From positions 1-32,589 of the forward strand of contig JACQUZ010000131.1 of NCBI GenBank assembly GCA_016210055.1: DNA of 32,589 nucleotides, given 5' to 3'. Below the pieces are notes generated by a model. The model was given only the letters and a program-made list of their open reading frames with translations, did no database searches and had not been told where the DNA came from. The position numbers and the translations under genes were made by a program. Origin of the DNA: Deltaproteobacteria bacterium. GTDB lineage: Bacteria; Myxococcota_A; Polyangia; Haliangiales; SHYZ01. Shown in pieces: positions 16,301-26,360 of this stretch (its first letter is position 1; every line of letters begins with the position of its first letter).

Positions 16301-17893
16301 GGAGAGCTGCTGGATCGCGAGCTTCACCCGCAAGTCGAGGACCCGCCTCTTGAGGTCGACAGGCCCGTTCACCGTCACGCCAGCGTCGGGCATCGACAAC
16401 GTCAGGCCACGGGCGCTCGCCACGCCGTCGTGGAGTCGAATTCGCCCCTTGATGCGCGCGTTCCGTCCCAGCAGCAATTCGGGCTGGATCGCCAGATCCG
16501 CGACCGTGCCCTTGGCATGGACTTGGCCCGATAGCCACGAGTTACCCGCGAGCACCACGGCCTCACGTGGGAGGTACTCCGCGAGATCGAGGGGTTCCTT
16601 GATCGACAGGGTCGCGTCGAGCCGGATGGGATCCTCGGGCGCGCTCGCTGACGCACCTTCTGGCGGGGCAGGAGGCACGTGAAACCGCGCGTTTTGGAGC
16701 TCGGCCTTGCCACCGAGGAGCTGCGCCTCGAGGACCGGCACCTCTCCGTCGCCCGTCAAGGAATCAAGAGAAAGCTCGAAATTCTCGACGAGGAGCGGGA
16801 ACAGAGCGAGCTCGACGCCCGTGCCGTGGGCGGTGTACTTGGGTCCTTCGTAGCTGCCGCTGATGGTTCCGGCGAATTCGAGGTGGTCCCCTTGGACGAC
16901 GCCATGAGACAGGCGTCGTGCCAGGCCTCCTGCATTCTTGGCGTCGACCGCCAGCTCGACCCCGCCTGTTCCGTACATGTCCTTGAGCTCGCCATGCGCG
17001 CGCACGGCTGCGCCCTCGACACTCCGCGCGGTCAAGTCGTAGACCAACGCGTCCATCCGATCGCGCGGGATGGCAAAGCGAGAGGTGCGGACTCCTTGGA
17101 AATCGAAGTGCAGCGGCTCGGGGAGCGATGGGATGAGAAGGTCCAGGCTCGCGCGGTCCGCGCGCACCGTCGTGGTCTCGAAGGTGAACACGGGAATGAG
17201 AGGCTTTGGGCCCGGATCGCGGACAGACGCGAAGAGCGTCCCGTCCCGCGTGCTCATGTTCTCGAAGTCGGCCTTCCAAAAGACGAAATGAAGCTGGAGG
17301 TCGAGGTCCTTGATGGTGACCCGAGGGAGATCGTAGCGCTGCCCGCTCGGGGTCTCGTCGGCGTGACGCTTGGGAGGCCGCTTCTTGGCATCAAACGCGG
17401 CCAAGAGCCCCACCTCGCTCGCGAACAGACCGTTCGGGGTGAGGATTTCCTCGACGAGGCACCAGGCACGCCGGCCGCCTGGCTCACCTTCGATCACGAG
17501 GTCGTCGAAAAGGAGGTCATGGTATCCCCAGGGTGATATGGCGTCCCAGAGGCGCAGGGTGCCGTGGACGCGGGGTGCATCGAGGATCTTCTTGCCCGAT
17601 GCGTCGATGAGGCGTGCCCCACGCGCGCGCACGGGAAGTCGCCCCGTGGTGAGCGCGGAGGTTGCGAGGTCGCCCATTTCCCACTCGATGGTGTCGACCT
17701 CGATGCGACCGCGGATGTAAGGGTTTACGAAGCCGTCGAAGATGAACCGGCAAAGACGCGGACCATGGAAAAACGTGCGGGCCACGATCAGGCTGCACGT
17801 GACCAAGATCACCGAGATTCCCACCGGCCAGGCTAGCCGACGGAGCCACTTCCGCACGTCGTGACGGTAGCATGGGGAGGGTGGCGGCGCCAT
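13322..17893 (-). CDS. tamB: TamB-family inner-membrane/periplasmic translocation protein (DUF490)
   Basis: Long periplasmic bridge protein of the AsmA/TamB class, thought to carry lipids or outer-membrane proteins between membranes; here 1523 residues. A single N-terminal anchor (~19-38, PVGISVILVTCSLIVA) is followed by well over a thousand residues of repeated amphipathic beta strands, the pattern of a hydrophobic groove. The last ~300 residues carry the TamB (DUF490) block, with GTIQAESGTISGRWAGIRPR and a region ending near AAQTLLLVTTGMSD. It closes with DLSR next to the tamA start. The gene precedes tamA, the reverse of the E. coli order. The start is uncertain: ATG 17905, ATG 17893 and GTG 17857 are all possible and none has an SD. 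The frame runs open to 18991, but that part is antisense to polA. Confidence 0.85.
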   Translation of the reverse strand: MAPPPSPCYRHDVRKWLRRLAWPVGISVILVTCSLIVARTFFHGPRLCRFIFDGFVNPYIRGRIEVDTIEWEMGDLATSALTTGRLPVRARGARLIDASGKKILDAPRVHGTLRLWDAISPWGYHDLLFDDLVIEGEPGGRRAWCLVEEILTPNGLFASEVGLLAAFDAKKRPPKRHADETPSGQRYDLPRVTIKDLDLQLHFVFWKADFENMSTRDGTLFASVRDPGPKPLIPVFTFETTTVRADRASLDLLIPSLPEPLHFDFQGVRTSRFAIPRDRMDALVYDLTARSVEGAAVRAHGELKDMYGTGGVELAVDAKNAGGLARRLSHGVVQGDHLEFAGTISGSYEGPKYTAHGTGVELALFPLLVENFELSLDSLTGDGEVPVLEAQLLGGKAELQNARFHVPPAPPEGASASAPEDPIRLDATLSIKEPLDLAEYLPREAVVLAGNSWLSGQVHAKGTVADLAIQPELLLGRNARIKGRIRLHDGVASARGLTLSMPDAGVTVNGPVDLKRRVLDLRVKLAIQQLSTWLKLVGAPPVASSLTAEATAKGSWTDPSVHGDVTARGVPVVGSVEATLDYRHDLLAFPRLLSRTLGGEIVGRGQVHLGPSVTLSSVALEGRGLLLSQVLSRPGVLGGRLDFSATASGEAQRPKATLDVEAQDLAIMGFPLGQGHAQLALDTRGIALQELQLGDKASSTIMAKGRVGYDRSLELQLSATNVALEKLPGLVGEQGPVVTGRASLDARAAGTLDSPMPGGLLTLAGVTVRKTVLGGASVKLEPWPKGRLHVMGRVFENKLSVDGVVALAPPYAAEAKVEFRRLEIDEFFPEMAESLGMHGWITGHAKASVGKTSRVELRLAELLLTVDGVDERGRPRPVTIRNTDPVTLLAENGTVRFLHPVRLATTSGGFVVEGQVGENKVDLAVRGQVQLVLLSFFTRRFLDETRGDARVDIRITGTPAEPRWTGSLDLMNAAARPRGQETYVHVPRGRVTLDRQRIAVENLQLQVDGATVTASGELSLIGLVPIRVHAAVKGRLSAKMLEVIFPKTVSAAGGSAALDIRIDGAVINPSITGMLTFDGPFQVAPRGFRRDLVLSMGKVKFTNQEISVREVRGMFDEAPIVIRGGPEENCHSDKFCPVVRLFEWNLIDFYVHVAATGLVHRIPEVLDLVLDADLRLYGDKEELQLRGSLDIVDGRYNQSFSLVNEVLVPTRTRERSVPFWEGNPLLEQAVVNLTVNTSGAFLVDNNIATLALRGKLDITGTPKEPKLDGTIQAESGTISGRWAGIRPRLTLRVGTLSFTKESIFPKETPTVRMEADADFEDENGQRHLITLKFEGTLEGFKWDLYTDTGLNAAQTLLLVTTGMSDTDELIRGKTTNEPVLRDSAAGTQTSMGSSSSLAGLVDTYAKEYGGELIMALIEDPIRQVVRLDCFRFELGIESGRLNVCKNIIKGLRLEGDWEQAYRGGANRKASIRYQAGENLSGEGTVQYDTPQDETLETKTLWRLLLRYRYVIQPDFFDSFDLSR

Positions 17894-17933
17894 GCGGGGC
17901 GACATGCGGGGCGAGCTTCCGAGCTTCTGCTGC

Positions 17934-17953
17934 CCGCCGATGATAATCGGCGG
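17934..17953. repeat. Perfect 8-bp inverted repeat between divergent tamB and polA
   Basis: CCGCCGAT (17934-17941), loop GATA, ATCGGCGG (17946-17953). It lies between the two start codons, 55 bases before the polA ATG. It could be an operator, a 5' leader hairpin of polA, or chance in GC-rich DNA. Confidence 0.5.
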
Positions 17954-18007
17954 AGCGGGATCTGCTATGGTTTCCGCGTGCGAACGCCAGCTGCCTCCGC
18001 CACCCGA

Positions 18008-20698
18008 ATGACCATCGTCGACGGTTCGGGCTACATCTTTCGCGCCTTTTTTGCCCTCAAGCAGCAGCGGCAAGGGGGCCGGAACGTGGAGCTCACGACG
18101 AGCCAGGGCATGCCCACGGGGGCGCTCCACGTGTTTGCGTCCATGCTCCTCCGGCTGTACTTGGACGAGCGCCCCGAGTTGTGCGCGGTGGTCTTTGACT
18201 CTGACGGCAAGACATTCCGGCATGAGATCGACGCCGAGTACAAGGCCAACCGCCGCGAGCCTCCCCCTGACTTGATCCCCCAGTTCCCATGGTTCGAAAA
18301 GATCGTGGCGGCGATGAACCTTCCCGTGGTGCGGGTGGACGGTGTCGAGGCTGACGACGTGATCGCGACCATGGTGGCCCAGGCGCGGGCCCGCGGGCTC
18401 GACGCCGTGATTTACAGCGGGGACAAGGATCTCATGCAGCTCGTCGACGAGCACGTGGTGGTCGTCGACTCCATGCGCGACGTGGTCTACGACGTGGCCC
18501 GGGTGACGGAGAAGTTCGGCGTGCCCCCAGAGCGGGTCGGCGACTGGCTGGCGTTGCGCGGGGATTCGTCGGACAACGTGCCGGGGATGGACGGAATCGG
18601 CGATGTTACCGCTACCAAGCTGCTCTGCGAGCACGGCTCCATCGACGGAATCCTCGCCAACGCGAACAAGCTCACGGGGAAGCTCGGCGAGAAGTTCCGC
18701 GATCCCGAGCAGCTCCGCAAGCTGGAGATCTCGCGCCAGCTCGTCCGTCTTCGCCGAGACGTGCCGCTCCCCGGCGATGTCCTGTCCATGCGTCGACGAG
18801 ACTGGGACGCGAGGGCGCTCGCCGAGATCTTCCGCGCCTTGGAGTTTTACCGGTTCTTGGCACGCCTCTCCGCCACGTTCGTGTGCGACCGGGATCGCTA
18901 CCTCACGATCCTCGACGAGGAAGCCCTGGATCGCGTGCTGGACAAGTGCCGTGAGAACCGGGAAATGGCCGTCGATACCGAGACCACCCACCTGGACCCG
19001 GTCCGCGCCGAGCTAGTGGGCGTGTCCGTCGCGACGCCGGGGCATCCGGCGGTTTATGTCCCGGTCGGACACCGGTTTCTCGGCGCGCCCAAGCAGCTCG
19101 ACGCTTCCCTGGTGCTTGGAAAGCTCAAGCCTCTCCTCGAGGATCCGAGCGTCGCCAAGTACGACCAGAATCAGAAGTACGAGTGGGTCATCTTTGCCCG
19201 TCATGGCATCCGGATGGCTGGGGTGCGCTGCGACCCCATGATCGCCTCGTACCTCCTGGACCCGTCCCAGCCCTCCCACGGGCTCGACGCCCTCGCCAAG
19301 ACACATCTTGGCCATGACACCATCAAGTACGAAGAGGCCTGCGGCAAGGGGAAGGACCAGAAAACCTTTGACCAGGTCGACCTCGCCATGGCGACGCGGT
19401 ACGCCGCCGAGGACGCCGACGTAACGCTCGCCTTGGGGAAGCTCTTGCGGCCTCGCGTCGAGGCCGCCGGGCTCGCGTCACTCATGGACGACGTCGAGAT
19501 CCCCCTTGGCAGGGTCCTTGCCACCATGGAGATGAGCGGCATCCGATTGGACGTGGGGAAGCTCCGAGAGCTTGGGCAAAAGGTCGGTGCTTCGTGCGCC
19601 GACCTTGAACGTCAGATCCAGGAATTGGCGGGGATTCCGGTGAACGTGTCGTCTCCGAAGCAGCTCGGCGAGCTCATTTACAACCGGCTAGGCCTGCGCA
19701 CGGAGAGGATGCGCAAGACCAAGACTGGCTATTCCACGGACCACGAGCAGCTCGAGGAGTTGCTCGGCATGCACCCCATCATCAAGCCGATTTTGGAACA
19801 CCGGGAACTTACCAAGCTCAAGGGAACCTACCTCGACGCACTTCCACCGCTCGTCAATCCCGAGACCGGGCGTCTTCACACCAGCTACAGCCAGGTCGCG
19901 GCTTCCACCGGGCGGCTGGCTTCCATGAGCCCCAATATCCAGAACATACCGGTCCGAACGCCCCTCGGACGGGAGATCCGCGGCGCTTTTGTCGCGGAGC
20001 CCGGACACGTGCTCATGTCGGCGGATTACTCACAGATCGAGCTCCGCCTCATCGCGCACTTGTCGCGCGATCCGGTGCTCTTGGACGCGTTTGAACGGGG
20101 GCTCGACGTGCACAGCCAGACGGCGGCCGAGGTTTTCGGCATTTCCATGGGTGAGGTCACGGCAGAGCACCGCCGCGTCGCGAAGGCGGTCAACTATGGC
20201 CTCGGCTACGGTCAGACCGACTTCGGGCTCTCTCGATCCTTGGACATCCCTCGCGAGGAGGCCCGTCGCTATATCGAGAGGTATTTCACCCGTTTTGCGG
20301 GAGTTAGGGCGTTCATGGAGACGGTGGTCGCACAGGCACGGGAGCATCAGCACGTGCGCACCATCCTCGGACGACGGCTGCCGATTCCAGGGATCACGTC
20401 CAGCCGGTATCCGGAACGCTCGGCTGCAGAGCGCCTTGCCCGCAATGCGCCCATCCAGGGCGGGGCGGCCGATATCCTCAAGCTCGCCATGAACCGTGTG
20501 CACCAGGTGCTCGAAAGCGGAAAACTTTGCGCCAGGATGCTGCTTTCTGTCCACGACGAGCTGGTCTTTGAGGTGCGAGAAGATGACGCACAGGCGCTCC
20601 GGGAGGCCGTGAAGCGGGAGATGGAAGCCGCGTTCCCGCTCGAGGTGCCGCTCGTGGTGGACATTGGGATTGGGAGATCCTGGGAAGACGCGCATTAG
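18008..20698 (+). CDS. polA: DNA polymerase I
   Basis: Repairs gaps and replaces RNA primers on DNA; cytoplasmic. The 896-residue protein contains all three modules. The 5' nuclease domain (~1-290) begins MTIVDGSGYIFRAFF and has the acidic metal cluster (VEADD, SGDKD, GDSSDN). The 3'-5' exonuclease domain (~300-485) has Asp323 and Glu325 (DTET), then KYEW at the exo II site and YAAEDAD at exo III. The polymerase domain shows motif A SADYSQIELR, motif B RRVAKAVNYGLGYG and motif C SVHDELVFEV. In exo II the position held by Asp424 in E. coli is Glu392 here. The Met at 18008 was chosen because the family begins with this strand; a GTG at 17978 is in frame. No SD is seen. Confidence 0.96.
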   Translation: MTIVDGSGYIFRAFFALKQQRQGGRNVELTTSQGMPTGALHVFASMLLRLYLDERPELCAVVFDSDGKTFRHEIDAEYKANRREPPPDLIPQFPWFEKIVAAMNLPVVRVDGVEADDVIATMVAQARARGLDAVIYSGDKDLMQLVDEHVVVVDSMRDVVYDVARVTEKFGVPPERVGDWLALRGDSSDNVPGMDGIGDVTATKLLCEHGSIDGILANANKLTGKLGEKFRDPEQLRKLEISRQLVRLRRDVPLPGDVLSMRRRDWDARALAEIFRALEFYRFLARLSATFVCDRDRYLTILDEEALDRVLDKCRENREMAVDTETTHLDPVRAELVGVSVATPGHPAVYVPVGHRFLGAPKQLDASLVLGKLKPLLEDPSVAKYDQNQKYEWVIFARHGIRMAGVRCDPMIASYLLDPSQPSHGLDALAKTHLGHDTIKYEEACGKGKDQKTFDQVDLAMATRYAAEDADVTLALGKLLRPRVEAAGLASLMDDVEIPLGRVLATMEMSGIRLDVGKLRELGQKVGASCADLERQIQELAGIPVNVSSPKQLGELIYNRLGLRTERMRKTKTGYSTDHEQLEELLGMHPIIKPILEHRELTKLKGTYLDALPPLVNPETGRLHTSYSQVAASTGRLASMSPNIQNIPVRTPLGREIRGAFVAEPGHVLMSADYSQIELRLIAHLSRDPVLLDAFERGLDVHSQTAAEVFGISMGEVTAEHRRVAKAVNYGLGYGQTDFGLSRSLDIPREEARRYIERYFTRFAGVRAFMETVVAQAREHQHVRTILGRRLPIPGITSSRYPERSAAERLARNAPIQGGAADILKLAMNRVHQVLESGKLCARMLLSVHDELVFEVREDDAQALREAVKREMEAAFPLEVPLVVDIGIGRSWEDAH

Positions 20699-20729
20699 GC
20701 GAGCCCCCCTGCGCTGCCGCACATGTTGC

Positions 20730-20752
20730 TTAATCCCGGAAAACGGGATTAA
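20730..20752 (+). repeat. Perfect 9-bp stem-loop between polA and the sensor kinase gene
   Basis: TTAATCCCG (20730-20738), loop GAAAA, CGGGATTAA (20744-20752). It starts 32 bases after the polA stop and ends 22 bases before the kinase ATG. There is no proper T-run after it, so it may be a weak terminator, a leader hairpin or a protein-binding palindrome. Its AT-rich arms stand out from the GC-rich surroundings. Confidence 0.55.
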
Positions 20753-20774
20753 ATAACGATGGATCTGCGAGCGC

Positions 20775-22599
<1,825 letters not shown>

Positions 22600-22622
<23 letters not shown>

Positions 22623-23010
22623 TGGCCCGCGACCTTCGGACTTCGCGGAGCACGAGGCCCATCGTGGCGCCGTAGACAATCACAGGCACCACGATGCGTG
22701 CTGAGAATGCCCCGTAGCCCGCCGTGAACGCCAGCGCATAGACGATCCCCGACGGGAGCAGCGGCAGGTTAATGCGCGCCGTGAACCAAGAAAAAGGGGG
22801 GCCTAGCCCAAGGCCGACCGCGGCCAGGCGGAGCCCATCAACGAGAACCGATGCCGCGTCGTGACCGACGAACGCGAAGCCCGCCAAGAACATCAGGAAT
22901 CCGACCACAGACCCAGCAAGCCCCGACCACGCCCCGTCGACGAGCATGCGAACATGCGGCCCGAGCTCTCCCGTAGGCCACATCGTCGGCATCGGAGGAA
23001 GCCCAGGCAT
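22600..23010 (-). CDS. Small multi-pass membrane protein of unknown function
   Basis: 136 residues, mostly hydrophobic, with about four membrane helices: near 27-48 ([20 protein letters not shown]), 56-76, 83-104 ([18 protein letters not shown]) and 106-121. It ends in a short basic and polar tail. I do not recognise a family. It lies 33 bases downstream of phoU on the same strand, so it could be the last cistron of the phosphate operon, but it also may stand alone. Its 3' end overlaps the kinase gene. The ATG at 23010 has no clear SD; a Met at residue 10 or 22 is also possible. Confidence 0.6.
22627..22648. terminator. Hairpin after the sensor kinase stop
   Basis: CCGCGA (22627-22632) pairs with TCGCGG (22643-22648) around a 10-base loop. 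It begins 5 bases after the kinase stop and lies inside the last codons of the convergent gene. With no T-tract, termination is only possible, not shown. Confidence 0.3.
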
Positions 23011-23043
23011 TTGTACTGCGCTTGATGCAACGGCCGCGCCACG

Positions 23044-23736
23044 CTACGTCGCGACCGGCGGTTCTACCCGGCTAGCCATGTGGCGGATGTCCTTCCCCTT
23101 GACCATGAAGACAACCATCTCCGCCAGGTTGGTCGCGTGGTCGCCGATCCGCTCGAGATACTTGGCGACGGACTGGAGGCGGGTCGCGCGATAGATGTTG
23201 CGCGGGTTCTCCATCATGTAGGTCAAGAGCTCGCGGAAGAGCTGGTGGTAGTAGTCGTCGACGACGGCGTCACGCCTCAAGACCTCCTGCGCCCGCTCGG
23301 CGTCACCCTTGACGAACGCGTCCAGGGCGTCGCGGAGCATGCCTTCTGCCGCGTCGGCCATGAGCTGGATGCTTCGGTACGGCTTGAGCGGCTCCTCCTG
23401 GTTCAGCTCGATGACCCGCTCGCAGATGTTGACCACCAGGTCGCCGATGCGTTCCAGGTCGGTGACGAGCTTCAGCGCAATGGTAATGAAGCGGAGATCA
23501 GAGGCGACGGGCTGTCGTCGGGCAAGGATGCGCAGGCAGAGCTCGTCGGTTTCGACCTCCAGCCGATTGACCTGGTGGTCCATGGCAATCATGCGCTGGG
23601 CGAGCTCCATGTCCCGGTCGACGAGGGCTCGAATCGCGGAGCGCAACATCTCCTCCACCTTGGCACCCATGAGGAGGACCTGCTCGCGGAGCGTGCGAAG
23701 CTCGTTTTCGTACTCGAGGTCAGTGTGGAGTTTCAT
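23044..23736 (-). CDS. phoU: Phosphate signalling regulator PhoU
   Basis: Peripheral cytoplasmic protein that links PstSCAB transport activity to PhoR and keeps the Pho response off when phosphate is plentiful. The 230-residue length is normal. The sequence shows the two repeated three-helix PhoU units: first MKLHTDLEYENELRTLREQV and the metal-type EVETDELCLRILAR stretch (~60-75), then, in the second half, DAAEGMLRDALDAFVKGD and YLERIGDHATNLAEMVVFM (~200-220). The conserved ERIGD sequence occurs in both units (LERIGDLVVNICERV and LERIGDHATNLAE). It sits 18 bases downstream of pstB at the end of the pst genes, the standard place. Confidence 0.95.
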   Translation of the reverse strand: MKLHTDLEYENELRTLREQVLLMGAKVEEMLRSAIRALVDRDMELAQRMIAMDHQVNRLEVETDELCLRILARRQPVASDLRFITIALKLVTDLERIGDLVVNICERVIELNQEEPLKPYRSIQLMADAAEGMLRDALDAFVKGDAERAQEVLRRDAVVDDYYHQLFRELLTYMMENPRNIYRATRLQSVAKYLERIGDHATNLAEMVVFMVKGKDIRHMASRVEPPVAT

Positions 23737-23754
23737 GACTCGCCTTCACGTTGA

Positions 23755-24549
23755 TTACCCAAACCGTCCCGTAATGTAGTCCTCTGTTCTCGTATCGCTT
23801 GGCTTGGTGAAAAGCACGTCGGTCGGCGCGTATTCAATGAGCTCCCCCATGTAGAAGAAGGCGGTGAAATCGGAGACGCGTGCCGCCTGCTGCATGTTGT
23901 GGGTGACAATGACGATTGTGTAGCGCGTCCTGAGCTCGTGGAGGAGCTCCTCGACCCGGGCCGTGGCAATGGGGTCGAGCGCGGAGCACGGTTCATCCAT
24001 GAGGAGGACCTCGGGCTCGAGTGCCAAGGCCCGCGCGATGCACAGGCGCTGCTGCTGACCGCCCGACAGGCTGGTGCCCGAGCGATCCAGGTTGTCCTTG
24101 ACCTCGTCCCAAAGGGCGGCCTGCCGAAGAGATTTCTCGACAAGCGCGTCGGGGTCGCTCGGGCGCAGCCCGCACAGGCGCAGGCCGGCGAGGACGTTTT
24201 CGCGAATCGACATCGTCGGAAAAGGGTTGGGCCTCTGGAACACCATCCCCACGCGCCGGCGGACGCGGACCGGATTCACCCCGCGGCCGTAGATGTCCTT
24301 GCCGTCGAGAAGGACCCTCCCTTCGACGCGAGCGCCCGGCACGACTTCGTGCATGCGATTGAGGCAGCGCACGAATGTGGACTTGCCGCAACCCGAAGGC
24401 CCGATGACCGCGGTGACCCGGCGAGCGACGAGCGCGAGCGTGATTCCCTTGAGAGCGAGGTTCGCGCCAAACCACGCGCGCAGGTCCTCGGCGCGGATCT
24501 TCTCAAGCGTCCCCTCGGTCGACACGTGATCGGGTCTCCGGGCGTGCAT
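23755..24549 (-). CDS. pstB: Phosphate ABC transporter ATP-binding protein PstB
   Basis: Cytoplasmic ATPase that powers high-affinity phosphate uptake through PstC/PstA. The 264-residue protein shows Walker [10 protein letters not shown], the PstB-typical [17 protein letters not shown] after it, the Q-loop [12 protein letters not shown], signature LSGGQQQR, Walker B VLLMDEP with the PstB hallmark CSALDPIAT, and the H-loop VTHNMQQA. The start at 24549 is 2 bases past the pstA stop; an in-frame GTG-like extension into pstA is possible but less likely. Close packing with pstA suggests coupled translation. Confidence 0.95.
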   Translation of the reverse strand: MHARRPDHVSTEGTLEKIRAEDLRAWFGANLALKGITLALVARRVTAVIGPSGCGKSTFVRCLNRMHEVVPGARVEGRVLLDGKDIYGRGVNPVRVRRRVGMVFQRPNPFPTMSIRENVLAGLRLCGLRPSDPDALVEKSLRQAALWDEVKDNLDRSGTSLSGGQQQRLCIARALALEPEVLLMDEPCSALDPIATARVEELLHELRTRYTIVIVTHNMQQAARVSDFTAFFYMGELIEYAPTDVLFTKPSDTRTEDYITGRFG

Positions 24550-24551
24550 CG

Positions 24552-25439
24552 TTACCAGTAGATCCTTCTTTGCAAGCGCATGCGCAACCATATGGCCACT
24601 CCATTGAGAAGCAACATCAGTGCGAGGAGCACGACGATCCCCGCCGCGGCATTGACGTGGAATTCAGCCTGGGGGCGTGAGACCCAGTTGAAGATCTGGA
24701 TGGGGAGGGCGGTGAACGTATCGCGGAGGGACTCGGGTAGAAACGCCACGTATGTGAGTGCCCCGATGGTGATGAGGGGCGCGGTCTCCCCGATGGCCCG
24801 CGCGAGCGACAAGATGATGCCCGTGAGCACGCCTGGCAGCGCCATGGGAAGAACCACGCGCAGGAGGGTCGGCCACAGGTCAGCTCCCAGCGCAAAGCTC
24901 GCCTCGCGGAGGCTCCGCGGCACGGTTCGAAGGGCTTCTCGCGAGGCCATGATGACCATGGGAAGGAGGAGGAGCGACAAGGTCGCCGCGCCCGCGAGAA
25001 CGCTTCGGCCGAGGCCCAGGACCCGCACGAAGACCTCGAGCCCAAGGAGCCCGTAGAGGATCGACGGCACGCCCGCGAGGGTGCTGATGTTGAGCTCAAT
25101 AAGGGACGTGAGCCGGCTCGGGCGCGCGTACTCCTCGAGGTAAAGCGCTGCCGCCACCCCCACCGGAATGGCCATGACGGTCGTGAGCACCATGAGGTAG
25201 GCGCTGCCCACGAGGGCCGGGAGGATTCCGGCGCTCACGGCGTGCCTCGAGGGGAAGCTGGTGAGGAAGTCCCATCCCAAGCGGGGCCAGGCATCCACCA
25301 AGACATTAGCGAAGAGCGCGATCAAGAGCAGGAGCGGCAGCGCGAGGGCGAGGAGGCAGATCGCCCGGAAGGCTCGCTCGGCGCCGCGCGAAACCGCTTC
25401 AAGCTCGGTGTCCGGTGACGCCGTGGGCTTTGCCCTCAT
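24552..25439 (-). CDS. pstA: Phosphate ABC transporter permease PstA
   Basis: One of two inner-membrane channel subunits of the Pst system. The 295-residue protein has about six hydrophobic helices: a long first one at ~25-50 ([20 protein letters not shown]), a large periplasmic loop with [18 protein letters not shown] typical of PstA, then the permease core. The EAA-like loop for contact with PstB is [20 protein letters not shown] (~165-185, within a slightly longer stretch), and REAsFALGA followed by [19 protein letters not shown] is a strong family match. The ATG overlaps the pstC stop (ATGA). Confidence 0.94.
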   Translation of the reverse strand: MRAKPTASPDTELEAVSRGAERAFRAICLLALALPLLLLIALFANVLVDAWPRLGWDFLTSFPSRHAVSAGILPALVGSAYLMVLTTVMAIPVGVAAALYLEEYARPSRLTSLIELNISTLAGVPSILYGLLGLEVFVRVLGLGRSVLAGAATLSLLLLPMVIMASREALRTVPRSLREASFALGADLWPTLLRVVLPMALPGVLTGIILSLARAIGETAPLITIGALTYVAFLPESLRDTFTALPIQIFNWVSRPQAEFHVNAAAGIVVLLALMLLLNGVAIWLRMRLQRRIYW

Positions 25440-26359
25440 GCGGCGCCCCCCTTGAGGACTCGGCGGCGCAGGCGGTGAGAGACCAGGTTTAAGGTGAGGG
25501 TCATGACGAAGAGCGCGAGGCCGACGGCAAAAATGGTTCGGTACTCGAGCGTGCCGGTGGGCGTGTCGCCCAGGCTTACTTGCACGATAAAGGCGGTCAT
25601 GGTCTCGATGGGGACTCGGGGGTCCAGCGTCAGCCGTGGCTGCTGGCCGGCGGCAATGGCGACGATCATGGTTTCCCCGATGGCCCTGGAAAGGCCGAGG
25701 ATGGCCGACGCGGCGATCCCCGAGAAGGCCGAAGGGAGGGTCACCCGAAAGATCGTGGGCAGCTTTCCTGCGCCGAGGGCATAGGCACCTTCCTTCAAGG
25801 TCGGTGGAATGGCGTAGATCGCGTCCTCGCTGAGCGACGCGACGATCGGCAGGATCATGACGCCCATGACGATACCAGGCCCGAGGGCATTGAAGCCCGC
25901 AAGCCCTGGCACGAACTGCTGGAGTAGCGGGGTCATGATCGTGAGGGCAAAGTACCCGTAAACCACCGTGGGGATCCCGGCCAGGATCTCCAAGATTGGC
26001 TTCAATCTCCGGCGCGCGCGGTCCGTCGCGAACTCGGCGAGGTAAATCGCGGCCAGGAGACCCAGGGGCACCGCGACGATCACCGCAATAAAGGTTGTGA
26101 GGAGGGTACCGCCAAGGAGCGGCCAGATACCGAAGTGCTTGTCGGCAAAGAGCGGCGTGAACTCGGTGTCTCCAAGGAACTTGGCGGGTGAGACCTCGCG
26201 AAAGAACTCCCAGCTTTCGCTCACGAGCACGAGGACGATGCCAACGCTCGTCCCGATCGACAGAATTCCGCAGAGCGTGAGAAAGGCTGCGACTAATCTC
26301 TCGGACAGCGCCCGTGGGCGCTCCAGCTCCAGCGCTAGAGTGGTCTTGTGCGCCCGCAT
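25436..26359 (-). CDS. pstC: Phosphate ABC transporter permease PstC
   Basis: Second channel subunit of the Pst importer, 307 residues. The cytoplasmic N-terminus ([20 protein letters not shown]) leads into the first helix (~22-45). The family block [22 protein letters not shown] follows, then five more helices. The EAA-type loop reads [20 protein letters not shown] and is followed by [15 protein letters not shown], which is diagnostic for PstC. The start at 26359 lies 1 base after the pstS stop with AGG upstream; the same frame stays open upstream to 26572, but that part would be antisense-like sequence inside pstS. The stop overlaps the pstA ATG. Confidence 0.94.
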   Translation of the reverse strand: MRAHKTTLALELERPRALSERLVAAFLTLCGILSIGTSVGIVLVLVSESWEFFREVSPAKFLGDTEFTPLFADKHFGIWPLLGGTLLTTFIAVIVAVPLGLLAAIYLAEFATDRARRRLKPILEILAGIPTVVYGYFALTIMTPLLQQFVPGLAGFNALGPGIVMGVMILPIVASLSEDAIYAIPPTLKEGAYALGAGKLPTIFRVTLPSAFSGIAASAILGLSRAIGETMIVAIAAGQQPRLTLDPRVPIETMTAFIVQVSLGDTPTGTLEYRTIFAVGLALFVMTLTLNLVSHRLRRRVLKGGAA

Positions 26360-26360
26360 G

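Noticed and set aside
17894..18991. N-terminal extension of tamB by about 366 codons
   Set aside because: This part is antisense to the conserved 5' nuclease domain of polA and lies before the obvious membrane anchor of TamB.
23080..23754. Plus-strand open frame of 224 codons
   Set aside because: Mirror of phoU, which has clear family motifs and operon position.
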